From assembly GCF_026210795.1 (NCBI RefSeq), contig NC_089441.1, forward strand, positions 682,001-746,000: a stretch of 64,000 nt of DNA, read 5' to 3'. The position numbers were made by a program, and so were the translations under genes. The stretch is from Rhizophagus irregularis. Its lineage: Eukaryota; Glomeromycota; Glomeromycetes; Glomerales; Glomeraceae. Under the pieces are notes generated by a model. The model saw nothing but the letters and a program-made list of their open reading frames with translations. It was not told where the DNA came from and made no database searches. Below, piece by piece: positions 1 to 12,138 of the stretch; position 1 is the first letter of the stretch, and each line of letters opens with the position of its first letter.

Positions 1-205
1 GCAAAAACACCAGGTTTCTGCAAAGTAATATTTAATATATAATGATAAAAAAAAAGGTTTTAGCTCAAATAATATGAACTATAAAACTAATGTAAATATA
101 TTTACTAATTTAAAAAAGGGTTTAACTGAACTATACAATGTAAATATATAATTTACTAATTTACAAACGGTTGTATTGTATATAAAAAATGTAATTATAT
201 TAAGA

Positions 206-757
206 TTATATATTACTGATTTGATCGCCAAGAAAGCCAATAAGAATACTTTGCGCAATCGTGGCACCAAAAGAACCAATACTATCCAAGCCTAATTCCT
301 TTTTAATTTTACGATGATACCAATTTTCCAAGGATTCATGTCTTGGTTCATCATCAGGAGACTTTTTAATAGTTACCAAATATGACGTAAAAAAGTTATG
401 CTTCTCTTTTTTCACGTAAAATTCCATTTGTTTAAGAAAGTTGATAAAATTTTCACCTTTCACTGACTTTTTATTATCTTGAATCATTTGTTGAGCGGGA
501 ATTTCATAATTTTCTAATAATGTGCATGCTTCTTCTACGTTTCTATCTTGAAATTTTATAACTATAGCGTAGATATTAGAGACATCAAGCTTGGGAAGAA
601 GACCCAACGTGCTAACCCCACCGAATCCACGCCCCACCGTATGCTTGTTTCGAAATCGAAATACCGTGCTGTTATCGTCGTCATAATGTTTATAAAGGAT
701 CATATTCCCTTCCCGAAAGCTATCGCAAAACACATTGATATTATTAATACAATCCAT
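206..757 (-). CDS. Hypothetical protein, 183 aa
   Basis: Single-exon reading frame of 183 codons with an ATG start at 757 and a stop at 206-208. I do not recognise the family. The N-terminal half is mixed alpha/beta in character (it includes the segment YAIVIKFQDRNVEEA). The middle is Lys/Glu-rich, and the C-terminal 30 residues are Gly/Ile/Leu-rich (SIGSFGATIAQSILIGFLG), possibly one hydrophobic helix or an amphipathic tail. No signal peptide is apparent. Base composition is richer in GC than the flanks, which supports real coding. A shorter overlapping frame on the plus strand (548-787) is an antisense shadow. It could also be the last exon of a longer gene, since I did not find a convincing upstream exon. 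Confidence 0.5.
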   Translation of the reverse strand: MDCINNINVFCDSFREGNMILYKHYDDDNSTVFRFRNKHTVGRGFGGVSTLGLLPKLDVSNIYAIVIKFQDRNVEEACTLLENYEIPAQQMIQDNKKSVKGENFINFLKQMEFYVKKEKHNFFTSYLVTIKKSPDDEPRHESLENWYHRKIKKELGLDSIGSFGATIAQSILIGFLGDQISNI

Positions 758-1316
758 TTTAAAAATTATTTAAAGGTAGTTTGGTGACTAATAATTATAG
801 GAGAATTCTTTTTAAAAAAAGCAAATTTTAATTATTATTTTGCATTTACTATTCCTTTTATAATTTTTTTGTTTAAATTTTTTATTTGGTCTGAACTTTT
901 TCTTGGAATTCGATCCAACATTATAATCTAGGCGTTGCTTTCTTAAGAATACCAAAATCGAATTCTTCATTTCAAAGTTTAAACAAAAAAAAAATATGAA
1001 TAACAACTTTCATTCAATTTCCTAAATAGGAGGAAAAAAATCTATTCCGAAGGTAAAAAAAAATATACATATAATAAACACGTTTTGGTAATAATTGGTA
1101 TCCTATTGTATGATTGTGTGATCAACATTTTAAGGCATTAAAATCAAAATTTTTTCATTGTAGGCAGCTGAGCTTACCGTATTTGGTTGGTTCACGGAAT
1201 TGTATTCCCGGTATTGTTAGTAGAGATGGTTAGTCGGTCTTTCGGTCCTGCCCGGTCTTTGAGAAAGTTATAAGGAATGCACCCTTGAATTTTTGGGACG
1301 CAGCAAGGGGGGAGTA

Positions 1317-2331
1317 GAAAGTGAGTAACATAGATTGACTAATTGAGTAACGTAAGATTACATAAATTACTCAATCTACGTTACTCCCATATATAAGACA
1401 CGGAACGTAAGATGTACTTTATCCCATCTTTACTCCTCTTATATATAGTGTACAAGTAATATATAAAGAATTTATAATTACCTTACGTCCCGTACTTTAT
1501 ACAAATCACGTTGTTTATATTTTTTTATTAAATATTTTGCACAAATATCTTTATTATAACATAATGAATACAAATAAGAAGTTATGTTTATCACTATATT
1601 ATTTAATTTTCTCCTAATTCTAATAATTCTTTCTATTTAAATAATATAACATATTTAATTAATTGTTTCTATTTTAAATTAAAAAATTATTATTACATAT
1701 AGAAATTATTAAATACATACGCGATCTGTAGTTACCTCAAATTTATTCATAGAGTTTTGTTTTTTTCATTATCAGATAACTGAAAATCAGACTCCGTCGT
1801 ATTAGTTGTTTTATCATAGTCATAAATAGTTTCCATTTTTTTTTGCATAGATACAATCTAAAATAGCAAAAACAATATTGTTTACAAAATAATAATTTGA
1901 TTTTTACAGGTAAACTATTGTATTACACTACTTACATAAATTTAAAAAGAACTTATTGCATCTATTATATTGAGAATTGTTGAAAATCTTGCAAAGGCCA
2001 AAGAGTCAAAGTCTAACTTGAGATGATGGCGGTTAACACGTATATTATTGGATATTCAAGCCATGATTATAACACACTATATTGTTATTAATGTATACTT
2101 TATTTATGGATTGAAAATAGTAATATATAAAGTACTCCAAAGAACGTAAAATCACATGATCATTTCCTTACATATTACGTTCCGCACTTTATTAATATAC
2201 TGCCAAGTAAGGGGAGTAACGTAAAGTAATTAAAAATTCACTTTACGTTCCATGCCTTTTTAAGGGAAGTAACGTTAGAAAAATGTGTGACATTACGCTA
2301 CTCACTTAACCATCTTACGTTACTTACTTTC
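1317..2331. mobile_element. Non-autonomous TIR element, about 1 kb, TA-flanked
   Basis: The left end (from 1315) reads TAGAAAGTGAGTAACATAG. The reverse complement of the right end (from 2333) reads TAGAAAGTAAGTAACGTAAG. These pair over about 22 bp and are flanked by TA on both sides, as in Tc1/mariner-like insertions. Inside are several copies of GTAACGTAA or TTACGTTCC in both orientations (about 1349-1400, 1480-1500, 2146-2260). No reading frame of useful size lies within, so it would be a non-autonomous element. The superfamily is inferred only from the TA flank. Confidence 0.55.
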
Positions 2332-2500
2332 TATATACTCGGACCACATATATATATATATTAAATCTCTTAAAAGGAATTAAAAACTTCATCCGCCCAA
2401 ATTAAGGATAAAGAATGGTTGGCGAAAGTAAAAACTGAGAAAAAGAAAGTGAGGGACTGAGGGTATGTTATTAGATCCTAATTGTTTTCAAGCGAAGTAG

Positions 2501-2684
2501 TACGCAGTAAAATTCGATATACCGAAACCTTGATATAACGGAACATCGGAATTGGGGTATGGAACGGATTATCATAATCTATAATTAATTTGCCCTCGAT
2601 ATAACGGATTTCTCGATATAAAGGATTTTTGATAAATTTTACTAATGGAACGGATGGTTCTGTTATATCGAATTTCACTGTGTA
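2501..2684. mobile_element. pogo/Tigger-like MITE, 184 bp
   Basis: The ends are inverted copies. The left end is TACGCAGTAAAATTCGATAT and the reverse complement of the right end is TACACAGTGAAATTCGATAT, both starting with a TA dinucleotide. The CAGT start followed by repeated CGATATAACGG motifs is typical of pogo/Tigger elements as I know them. Several more CGATATAACGG-like motifs lie inside. The apparent minus-strand frame 2478-2678 is this repeat read through, not a gene. Confidence 0.7.
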
Positions 2685-2773
2685 GTATAGTAAAGAACAA
2701 AAAAATGAGGGATACTAACCGTTTTCGTAATCTTTTAACAATTAGAATTTTTTGTTTTGTTTTAATTCAATTT

Positions 2774-2896
2774 GGTTTAAATTTACCTATCGGATTAATT
2801 GTTAATTTCTTTCATTTGAATCCATTTTTCCTCGATTAGGTTTAAATTTACCTATCGAGTTTAATTGCTAATTTCTTTCATTTGAATCCATTTTTT
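2774..2896. repeat. Two-copy tandem duplication, 65-bp period
   Basis: A block starting GGTTTAAATTTACCTATCG at 2774 is repeated from 2839 with a 65-bp offset and a few substitutions. Both copies end in TTTCATTTGAATCC plus a T tract. Confidence 0.8.
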
Positions 2897-4306
2897 CTGT
2901 TTTTATTAAATAGTTATAAATCTTTCTAAAGAAACTTAAACGTCTTGGTAAATTCAAACGATCATTTTCGCCGTAGTAATAATTAAATTAGGAGTTGAAT
3001 TAGTTGAATTTGACCTAAAAAACATTTCTTAATTCCAAAGATAAACTTCGTGTAATTGAAATTTAGGCTAATAAAATGCAACAATAATTTACGCGAAGGT
3101 GAAGATTTAATTGGTAACAACAAAACTCCAGTAAAGTAAGTAAAAATTAATATATATGTAGGATATTCAAATAATAAAAAAAATATTAAATGAAATAATT
3201 CATAACAAGTAATTTTTATTTGCTTATTTGCTTTGTTAAATAAACGCCAATCTAGTTATCAAGTTTTACAAAAAACCAAAAAAGGGTGGTAAAAATTCCA
3301 CAAATTAATTCAAACAATTTCTCATGATCAATAAACAAATACAGTAACTTATAATGACACTAAAACCTTATTACTCATTAGAACACAAAACATTGATTAT
3401 TAATAATATTACAAATACATTATACTTGTATCTTATCATGAATTCTTTGATAAAAAAAAAAATTTGTCGAATTAAATGAATAAATTTTTTGACCAATCCT
3501 AGTCTTTATTTGTAAACAATTTGAATATATTGAACTTTATCTATATGAACATATTAAAAAAAATTTTATTAATATAATAAAATTTTTTAATAATTCCTAA
3601 TGAAATATTGTACGGTACAGTAAGGTTTAAAATAATAGAATAGTAGTAAAAATTTTTTTGATGGCATCACGACTCACGGGATTTACCGCAAAGTTTAAAA
3701 ACAAAAAAAGAAATATTTAAATTTTTTTTTTTTTTTTTTTTCTTTACCAGATACCAGATACCAGATACTGTGTGTTTCATGGATAATCTTTTTTTATTTT
3801 GATTGGTATTCGGTAATAAGTATTTTTTTATTCAATTCCGATTACCCCTTCTAATACACTTTACCATTATTATCATTATTATCTGTTTCAATAAAAACTT
3901 AATAATAATTTTTGTATTTCCTTTTTCTCTTATTAAATTTACCGTAATTTACCAGAAAACATTAAAAATACGGTAATTTTGAAGTTAAAATTTTTTTTAG
4001 AATTTTCTAATCCAAAAATAGAATCACTATTAACATTATTTTAGTAATCTGTACAATTTTTTGAAAATATTCAATGAAGATTTTAATAGACAATACATAA
4101 TGTGAAAATCATGAGAATCATGCGAAATTTGAAATTTGAATGTGTACAATTTTGTTTTAATTGCTTAAAAAAAAAAAAAATTTTTATTAATTTCAGTTAT
4201 TTGAAAGAAAATTGAACACAACGGAAATACAAAATGAATCTAAAAAAGTATTTTTTATTTGTACATATATATATATATAAACTGTAATACATTATAATAC
4301 ATTATA

Positions 4307-4361
4307 TATCGTGTTAGTATCGTGTTATTATCGTGTTATTATCGTGTTATTATCGTGTTCG
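4307..4361. repeat. 11-bp minisatellite, five copies
   Basis: The unit TATCGTGTTAT is repeated five times head to tail; the first copy ends in AG and the last in CG. Confidence 0.85.
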
Positions 4362-5846
4362 ATGTAATTGATCGAATTGTATAAATGTATAAATGCAATG
4401 TAATGCAAAAAATTGTTTTTTTATACGAGAAAAAACGATTTTTTGAAACAAAATGTTTAATATATGGACATGAAAGACGGTACGCGAAGTCGGCGAAGAT
4501 GAAAATTAAAAATGTTTAGAATGCCGATAACAAAGTGGCAGGTATTTCAAAGATTCATCACCAAATTTGAACTTTGTAAGATCCGTTTCACGCTGGGCTA
4601 ATAATGATTTGCTCGATTAACTTTGCCGATATTCAATAGAAGTTAATTCAATATTGAACCATTGAAAATATGTATACGTAACTCTCAAGGTTTATTTGAA
4701 GTTCGGAAATGTTAGCAACGAGAGAATAGATTGAAAGTGAGTTTCGCGTCGTTCGCTTCCGAACTTTTCAAATTTATTTACGGTACCATACACAGAAGCA
4801 TATTTGGTATTTAACCTGAGATTTTACGTAAAAGATCACAACAGCAGCAAATATACAGTATATGGGCTTTTCAGAAGTGATCAGTGGTAATATGATTAAC
4901 TTGTCCTCGCTATTCACAAATTTTAGATTTCAAGACCTGGTAAAATGGTGATAAAACATTGATCCTAACAATTTTGGGACTTACGAGAACAGTATTTAGA
5001 TTTGTTGAACGTTAAGGGTTCATTTAGGTTAGACTTTGTATTGGAGAGATTGAAGAAAGGTTAAGAAAGGGGATGGGATAACGAGTAGAAGCACAATCTC
5101 TGGAAAATCACAAAATCACAAAACTCGCTTACCGATTAATCGACCGTCATACGCAATGAAAAATCAAGATAAAATCAACTTAAATAATTTGTGGATTTCC
5201 TCTAGTTAACCTAGTTAATTAGTATTAAATCTTCTATTAAAGTGGTATAAGTGGTATGAGTCTGTATATAATGGCTATTATAAATTATAATAAAGGTTGC
5301 GATCAGGTGCAAATCACCGACTTAAAGTAGTATGAATTGTTTGTTCAATGTGATGACGTTATTTAATAAATTACTTTGTTGATTTCTTTTTGCGTTACTT
5401 TCCGACGTTGTAAGACAATAATAACGATATTAATCGTTAAATCGTTGATTTTGACATATAAATATTTATTTATTTACGATCATATCACATAAATTTGTTT
5501 TGAAGTTGTGTGAGACGCTTTATTATTATTGTCAAATTAATTAAAGTTTTGTAAATTTAATAAATTTATTAATGCTGACAATTAATGTATAATACAAAAT
5601 AATATGGAAAATTGCTAATATTTTAATCTCATAAAAATACATGAATAAAAAAAAATGTTTACACTTTTTTAAATACTAATTGAAATAATTTGTATTACTT
5701 ATATATATATAGAGAGAGAGAGAGAAAAAGCGCTAATAATTATTTAAAAAAAATCATCTATGTTTCCTTAACATGCTAGTTTCATTATTTGAAAGTAAAA
5801 TTGAAAGTATTGTATTATTTTCAATAATTTAGTACAATATACAAAT

Positions 5847-5848
<2 letters not shown>

Positions 5849-5880
<32 letters not shown>
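5849..5880. repeat. Poly(T) tract, about 32 nt
   Basis: An uninterrupted T run is followed by A-rich sequence. The minus-strand frame crossing it (5821-6003) is low-complexity and is not called as a gene. Confidence 0.8.
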
Positions 5881-5885
<5 letters not shown>

Positions 5886-6078
5886 AAAAAAATATAAAGT
5901 ACCGTAAATAATAATAATTATACAAAATATTCCAAGTGTATTTTACACACCCCCAAAAAAAATCCTCCCAAGTAAAAAAAAAAACAATATAAATAAAAAA
6001 CATCCCAAAAAAAAACCCCGTCGACTCATAAATTCAGATCTCCATCATCAATTTTCCAGAGAGGGTATTTGAATAATC

Positions 6079-7044
6079 CTAATTTCTTCCATTCCTTTCC
6101 TCTGTATAATTCGTGAATTCATTTTCTTTTTGCAAATGATCTTCAACTTCTTGTACGCGTTCCAAAGAAGCAGGTTCACCACGAATTTCGTTCATCATAG
6201 AACTAATATATATATTGAATTCATTGGCAGGAGATGTTTTTTTTGCATTTTCTTCTTCTATATAATTTCTCATGATTTCATTCTCTCTTTGTAATTCACG
6301 GTTACGAGCTTCAACATCACGAACACGTTCTTGTAGAGCATCAACAATATCTTCAGCATCTAATAGTTCAGCTTCTTTTTCTCTTAACCAATCATCACGT
6401 TCTAATAAGATCCTTTTCAATTTCTTAACTTCTTCACGTAACGCGATTTCAGAAGAACGAGAATAATTAGAATGTGTTGATGAAGAAGGAACACCATGGT
6501 TTTTCTTTTTATCAGTTTTTGTGGAAGATGATTGACGACTGTTTTGAGAAGAAGGAGAATCCTCTCTTGGTCTTTTTGAAAAAGTTGATTTAGATGTAGA
6601 TTGAACAGTTTGTTTATTTCGTTCGATAAAATCTTTCTGTTGGTTACCCATATTGATATTATGAGGAATAAAAAAAAATAAAAAAAAAAATTATTTTTTT
6701 TATTATCATTAAAAATAATATAAAAGGATATTTGTATAAAAATATTCTTCAATTATATCTTTAAGTTTTTGTTTAATAATTACCTTTTTTGATTTAGCCG
6801 TTATTGTGGTTTCATCAGCAATGATTTGTTCATCTTGCATTTCCTATATAATAATGAAAAAAAAAAATATTGTCATTTTTTGTATGTATATGCAGAAATA
6901 TGTGCAGATTATTCTTTGTCTTAAATGATTATCCAATCAAAAAAAAGCGAGATAAGAAAAAAAAAAGAAAAAAAAAGAAAAAAAAATTTTTCTTTTTTTT
7001 ACCTCATCCCAAATTATTGATGTTGTATTATAAACAGAATCACC
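6079..7044 (-). CDS. Coiled-coil, charged nuclear-type protein, at least three exons
   Basis: The large exon ends at a stop at 6079-6081. It encodes a Ser/Lys/Arg-rich N-terminal part (SKSTFSKRPREDSPSS) and then a long heptad-like helix (SSEIALREEVKKLKRILLER onward, about 65 residues), so a dimerising coiled coil is likely. Upstream sequence extends the frame through two short phase-0 exons: 7003-7044 (GDSVYNTTSIIWDE) and 6784-6843 (EEMQDEQIIADETTITAKSK region), joining the big exon at 6636. Donors are GAG|GTAAAA and AAG|GTAATT; acceptors are TAG and CAG. The true start is unresolved: an ATG at 6838-6840 may initiate, or a further 5' exon exists. A shorter start within the big exon at 6651 would need the second intron to be retained. 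The family is unknown to me. Confidence 0.6.
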
Positions 7045-9404
7045 CTAATAAGTCATATTAAAAGAACAAAAAGAATATTGATTAGGAAAACTATTAAAAA
7101 TTGTTGAATATATATACATATATATGTATATATATATATATATTATTATTTTTTTTTTTTTTTAGGTTGTAAATTCACGCATTACCCTTTTTTTTTTCAC
7201 TCGCCAACCAAATTTTTCCGCGACGTAACAATTAAAAAAATATATGTGTATCAGATACCTGTCTGTGATTACCCATACTAGTATTATACTTTTCTGTATG
7301 TGACGTATTATGGCGCGTCATGTTCTGTTTTTATATATGTACATATATACATTACTATGAATTCGTTTTTAGTATAAATGAACAATGATTAAATTTTTTT
7401 TTTTTTTTAACGCACCAAATGATTCAATATCAATCCAAAAATTAGATAAATCGAACGAATTGTTATAGAAAATGAATAGGAAAATGAATAAGAAAAAATA
7501 ATTAAATACATAAAAAAAAAAGAGGGGAAGGAAAGAGGAAAAAGTATTTTAAAAGTAAAAAATATACAAAGTTTTTTTTTTATTTATTTAATAAAACGAT
7601 AAAAACGAAATAGAATGATTATAATAACTAATAAATGATAACGAAATTATTTTATTTTTCTTTTTTAAACGATGTCCACGTCAACTGCACTATGCTAGTC
7701 TTTTACTTTAATTATAAAGTTTCTCAAAAAAAAATAATAAGTTCAAAATGATAAAAAAAAAAACTTTGTAAGACTGTATTTATATAGCTTTATGTATCAT
7801 ACTATTCATACGTGACCAGGTACTAATTTTAGTTTGGGATCAATATATCTGTGTAACAGAATAGTTGAACAATGATCTACTTTATGAGATCATCAACACA
7901 TGAATTCGTATAAATCCAGAACAAAGGATTTTTTTGATTAAAAACGAATATAGTAAAATTATATTACTTCTTTGATTAGTTTGATATAAGAACAAAAATC
8001 ATGTGTTCTCTTGCAGTTATTAATTTTTAATTAATAAACCCTTAGCGGATAACCATTATGGTGTTTTTTTGACAATAACATCCATTGTTTTACTTTTGGC
8101 ATACGTGCATTTATTACATTGAATCTAATGTAATTGGAAAAAATCCAAAAATAATGGAAAGTAACAAGATTTCTTGGAACGAGATTGAGATTATGATTAA
8201 GATTAGAAGTTAATCGGGATTTTACGCGATCAAAAAAAAAACATGATTTCTTTATAGTCTTTATTAAATATTGTTGTCATCTTTGACGTTTATAAAATTT
8301 TTCAAAGAAAAACTTTCTATTGTTCTTTATCGAAAGAAAAAATCTTTTTATTGATATAATCCTTTTTGTGCAGGTTAAATAGGTTAAATGATTTATTGAT
8401 AACATCTTTTTAAATTCTTTGCATTCTTCTTCAAATCTATGCACCTCCTTTTTCTTCCATTTTTCTAGTAATAGATTTATATTAAGAAAAAAGAATATTC
8501 ATAGAATTTATTTATATATATAATATATATTATATAATATTTGAAATAAATTATAAAATGTTTGTTAAAAAATCAAGATTTAATCTATATATAGAATTTG
8601 TAACATAATGCGTAATAGGAAGTTAGGAACTTTTCAAGGATCATCTGATCATCTGTTGATTTCTATAAATCATTCATCATTCAATCATTAAAAATTATCT
8701 TGATATCGAATAATCGAATAGTAGTAAGAAAATTTATTCTATTAAAAAATGGAAAAATATTATTTGTTAAAAAAAATTGTAGCTAATGCAAAATGTACGT
8801 ATAATAAATGTGAAAGGATGAAACGTTTTAGTTATTCCTTTAGGAAATTAAACTTAACCTAATTATTAAATTTCATAAATAAAAATTTTTATATTAAATT
8901 GCATAACATTTTATTCATCCAATCAATTATTGATAAAAATAACTAAAATAGTATATACTATTCCATATATGATGTTCATGTAAATAAAACTGTTTGACGC
9001 CCCTGTAATAATATTACACGGAACCTTATGCACCTGCAATGTGACAAACTTAACACAACCCGAAGGCAATTTAACGCACCACGTGCATTATTATTTAACA
9101 TCATCCTATTTGTATACTATATAAAGATTAATGTACTGTATCAAGGGGGAACTTTTTTTTTTTTACCGCTCAAAATTTTATCCTCGTTTTACTTATTGTT
9201 ACACGCATAATTCAATTATTATTATTTTTTATTTATTCAGTACTTCAATTTTTTTCCTCTTCCACGATAAAATCAAGGTAGTGATTTTTCATGATTTTAA
9301 TATTATCATCAAATATTTGTAAATAATAAAATATTTTTTTTTACAAATTTTTCTTACATTTTTCATTCTTTTTTTTAAAATAAAAGTATTTGTTCAATAG
9401 GGTA
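7045..9404. other. Intergenic, no gene recognised
   Basis: AT-rich sequence with homopolymers and TA microsatellites (7110-7142). It lies between two divergently transcribed genes and so should hold both promoters. Short frames at 9028-9322 are low-complexity and unsupported. Confidence 0.4.
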
Positions 9405-11547
9405 ATGATGTCAATTAGAACTCCTGCATCTTTTAATTCAAAAATTCGTGGAAAGAAAATCAATATTTCTGAATATAATAAGAATTTAATTTCAGACGCA
9501 CTTTCTTTAATTTGGATAAAAACTGACCATAAAATTGAAACATGTTATTTTGAAAGAAATAATGTTAGAGTATCATACAAAAAAAATGAAGGTTATGGAT
9601 ATTTTGATTTACATGAATCATTTGAAGAAATCTCAACAGATTTTATGGTAAATGTATTTGATTTTTTTTTTTTTTTTTTTGGAAAAATAAAAAAGGATTT
9701 AAAAAATTTTTTTTTGAATTATTAGAAAAAAAAATTGGATTTTAAATTTGAAAAAATATACAAATATACAAATATAATATATAAATATATATTTTTTTTT
9801 TAATAAATTTTTTTTTAGTCGTTACAACAGAAAAATGTCGAGTTAGATGATATGAAGGTATAGTAGTTATGATTTATAATTAATTTAATTATCGTAAATA
9901 ATTATTGATTTTTTTTGTAATTAATAATTGTAATTAATAATTGCTAATTTTTTTTGTAGTTAAAATTAAATAACGTGATAAATGAACTTGAAGATTATAA
10001 AAATAAATATGAATCAATATTAAATCAGAATATTAATTTACAGGTAAAATCAATTATAACTATTATAATTATTATAATTATAATTTATTATTTTTTTCTT
10101 TTATTTTTTTTTTCAAAAAAATTTTAATTATTATTATTAATCAATTCTTTTCTTTTCTTTCTTTTATGTTAAAAAGAATGAATTACAAAAGTTTACTTCT
10201 TTACAAAAGAATTCAATTAATGATATTACTACTGCTGGTACAGTAGATTATTCGAACGATATAATTGATGAATTAACAAAAGAAGTTCTTGCTTCAGTAA
10301 GCGTTAAAGATTTTTGTAATGATCTTGATAAATGGATTATTAAAAATAATAATTCTTTTGGTAAATATGATGCTACTATTACTATTACTGGTAAAGTTGA
10401 TACCGTAGTTTCTTCAGATACAACAAAATCTTCTGTAAGAATAATAGATTATCATGATGATATTAATAAACGGATTATGAAAATTAATAATTTTGATGAA
10501 TCATCAGTATCATCAGTAGCAGTAACGACATCATCATCATCATCATCATCAACGTCATCATCATCAACGTCATCGATGACGATGGAAATAAAGCCTCCAG
10601 AAAAAGTATTAACAAAAGAGAAGGAAGCACATAAGATTACCGTGTCAAAGTGTAAACAAACAAATATTAAGTTCAAAGATGCTAATAAGAAAAATTGCAA
10701 GAATGATAAGAATGATGATATAGAAAAGTCAAACAAAAACAAAAGCAAAGCTCAAAAACGTAAAATTAATCATATTGAGACTTCGGATGATAACAATAAT
10801 AATAAGTTGGATCCTTTACAATTTTTATTATTAAAAAAAGGAAGAAAGCTAAATAAAATTTTATCACGACCACCAATTAATGACGATGATGCACTTATTA
10901 TTTCTAATCAATCAGAATCGAAAATAATAAATATTATTAATGAATTATTAGTTGAACCAATTAAAATAATAGATGAAAATTCTGCTGAAGCTAGAATTTA
11001 TCAATGGAAAAATCAAGAATTACAATATGAAAAATTCAGAGTAGCACTTGAATCTTATAATTTATTACATTTAATGTCACTTATTAAGATTTATGATGAT
11101 CTTTTAAAAGTTGGTGAAGAAATAAAAAATAATCCTGAAAAGAATATTAAAAATGTTAAAATTTGGGTATTTGATTTTGTACGTAACAAATTAAATATTA
11201 AAAGTAAATTAGAACAAAGAAATAGACTTGGTTGTAATAGGTTACTTCAATTATTTAACGAAGGAATTACAAGTGATCAAATTGTAAAAGCTGGATTTCA
11301 TAAATGTGATTTTTTTGTTAAACAACAAGATTATGATATTTTTTTATCTCAAATCCCTTCATCTTTAAATTTATCAAATGATTATTTATCGGATAGTACA
11401 GAAACTTCTAATATTAATAAACCCCAATTAATACATAATAATGATGAATTACAAATTAATAATAATAATAATAATAATCAAAACACTACCAAAAATGAGG
11501 CAAAACAAAATACATCAAATAAAAAACAAAAAATTATGAAATCTTGA
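9405..11547 (+). CDS. Four-exon coiled-coil and low-complexity protein, about 578 aa
   Basis: Exons are 9405-9647, 9819-9857, 9960-10043 and 10177-11547, all joined in phase 0 with GT donors (ATG|GTAAAT, AAG|GTATAG, CAG|GTAAAA) and AG acceptors. The first ATG (9405) is followed by another at 9408. Exons 2 and 3 encode a short helical coiled coil (SLQQKNVELDDMK then LKLNNVINELEDYKNKYESI). Exon 4 has a Ser/Thr run encoded by TCA/TCATCA repeats near 10530-10570, a Lys-rich basic region, then a conserved-looking helical domain (about 10990-11360: YQWKNQELQYEKFRVALESY ... NRLLQLFNEGITSDQIVKAG). It ends in an Asn-rich tail (about 11450-11480). The C-terminal domain resembles one I have seen in hypothetical proteins of mycorrhizal fungi, but I know no function. 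Confidence 0.75.
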
Positions 11548-12138
11548 TAATAAATAGACTATATAATAAACGTATTTTAATTTATTATTAGAATTTAGAC
11601 ATATAATTTTTTTATTTTTTTTTTTACTTTAATAGAATATTCATAATACTATTTTATAAATTTGTAATTTTGTATGAAATTTGTAAACTTTTAAAATTTT
11701 AAAGAATTGTTATTAATAGTAATAAATCTCATATTTCGTTTAAAATCATTACAATTAATGAAATTGCAAAACGATTTAATGCATATTTAACAAATGTATT
11801 AATAAATGAAGACGAGGACGAAGATACATTAAGAATTTGAAAGCTGATAATGCTAGATGATTACAATTGACAATGCCACGCACTTAATGTGAACTTAGGA
11901 AAATAATCAATCTTCTCATAAAGTTTGACCTAATCTTACGCGATCTTTTTACATTACCGACATAGGATACGATCCAGCAATTCCACTCCGGAGGTAAGTT
12001 GCTAATATAAAAATACAACTTTTCACGAACGCCTTTATCAATACCAATATTTTAATACGTTATTAAATTTATTCTTTTTAGATAGTAATTGTGCCATCTT
12101 GAAAATGGTTTTTCCTATTGGAAAGAATCCATCATCAA
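11548..12138. other. Intergenic, no gene recognised
   Basis: The 3' flank of the preceding gene, AT-rich. The short, slightly less AT-biased part at 11760-12000 may be decayed coding sequence, but it is not identifiable. Confidence 0.3.

Larger units (their letters stand above)
2897..6078. other. Gene-poor AT-rich stretch with short repeats
   Basis: I see no supportable coding sequence here. The part from about 4450 to 5350 is less AT-biased than its surroundings and could be transcribed non-coding sequence or a distal regulatory region, but nothing identifies it. Homopolymer and dinucleotide tracts are frequent (for example TA then GA repeats at 5701-5725). Confidence 0.4.

Noticed and set aside
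2478-2678. Minus-strand 66-aa frame
   Set aside because: It is the MITE sequence translated; its repeated YRxIRYIEG pattern comes from CGATATAACGG motifs.
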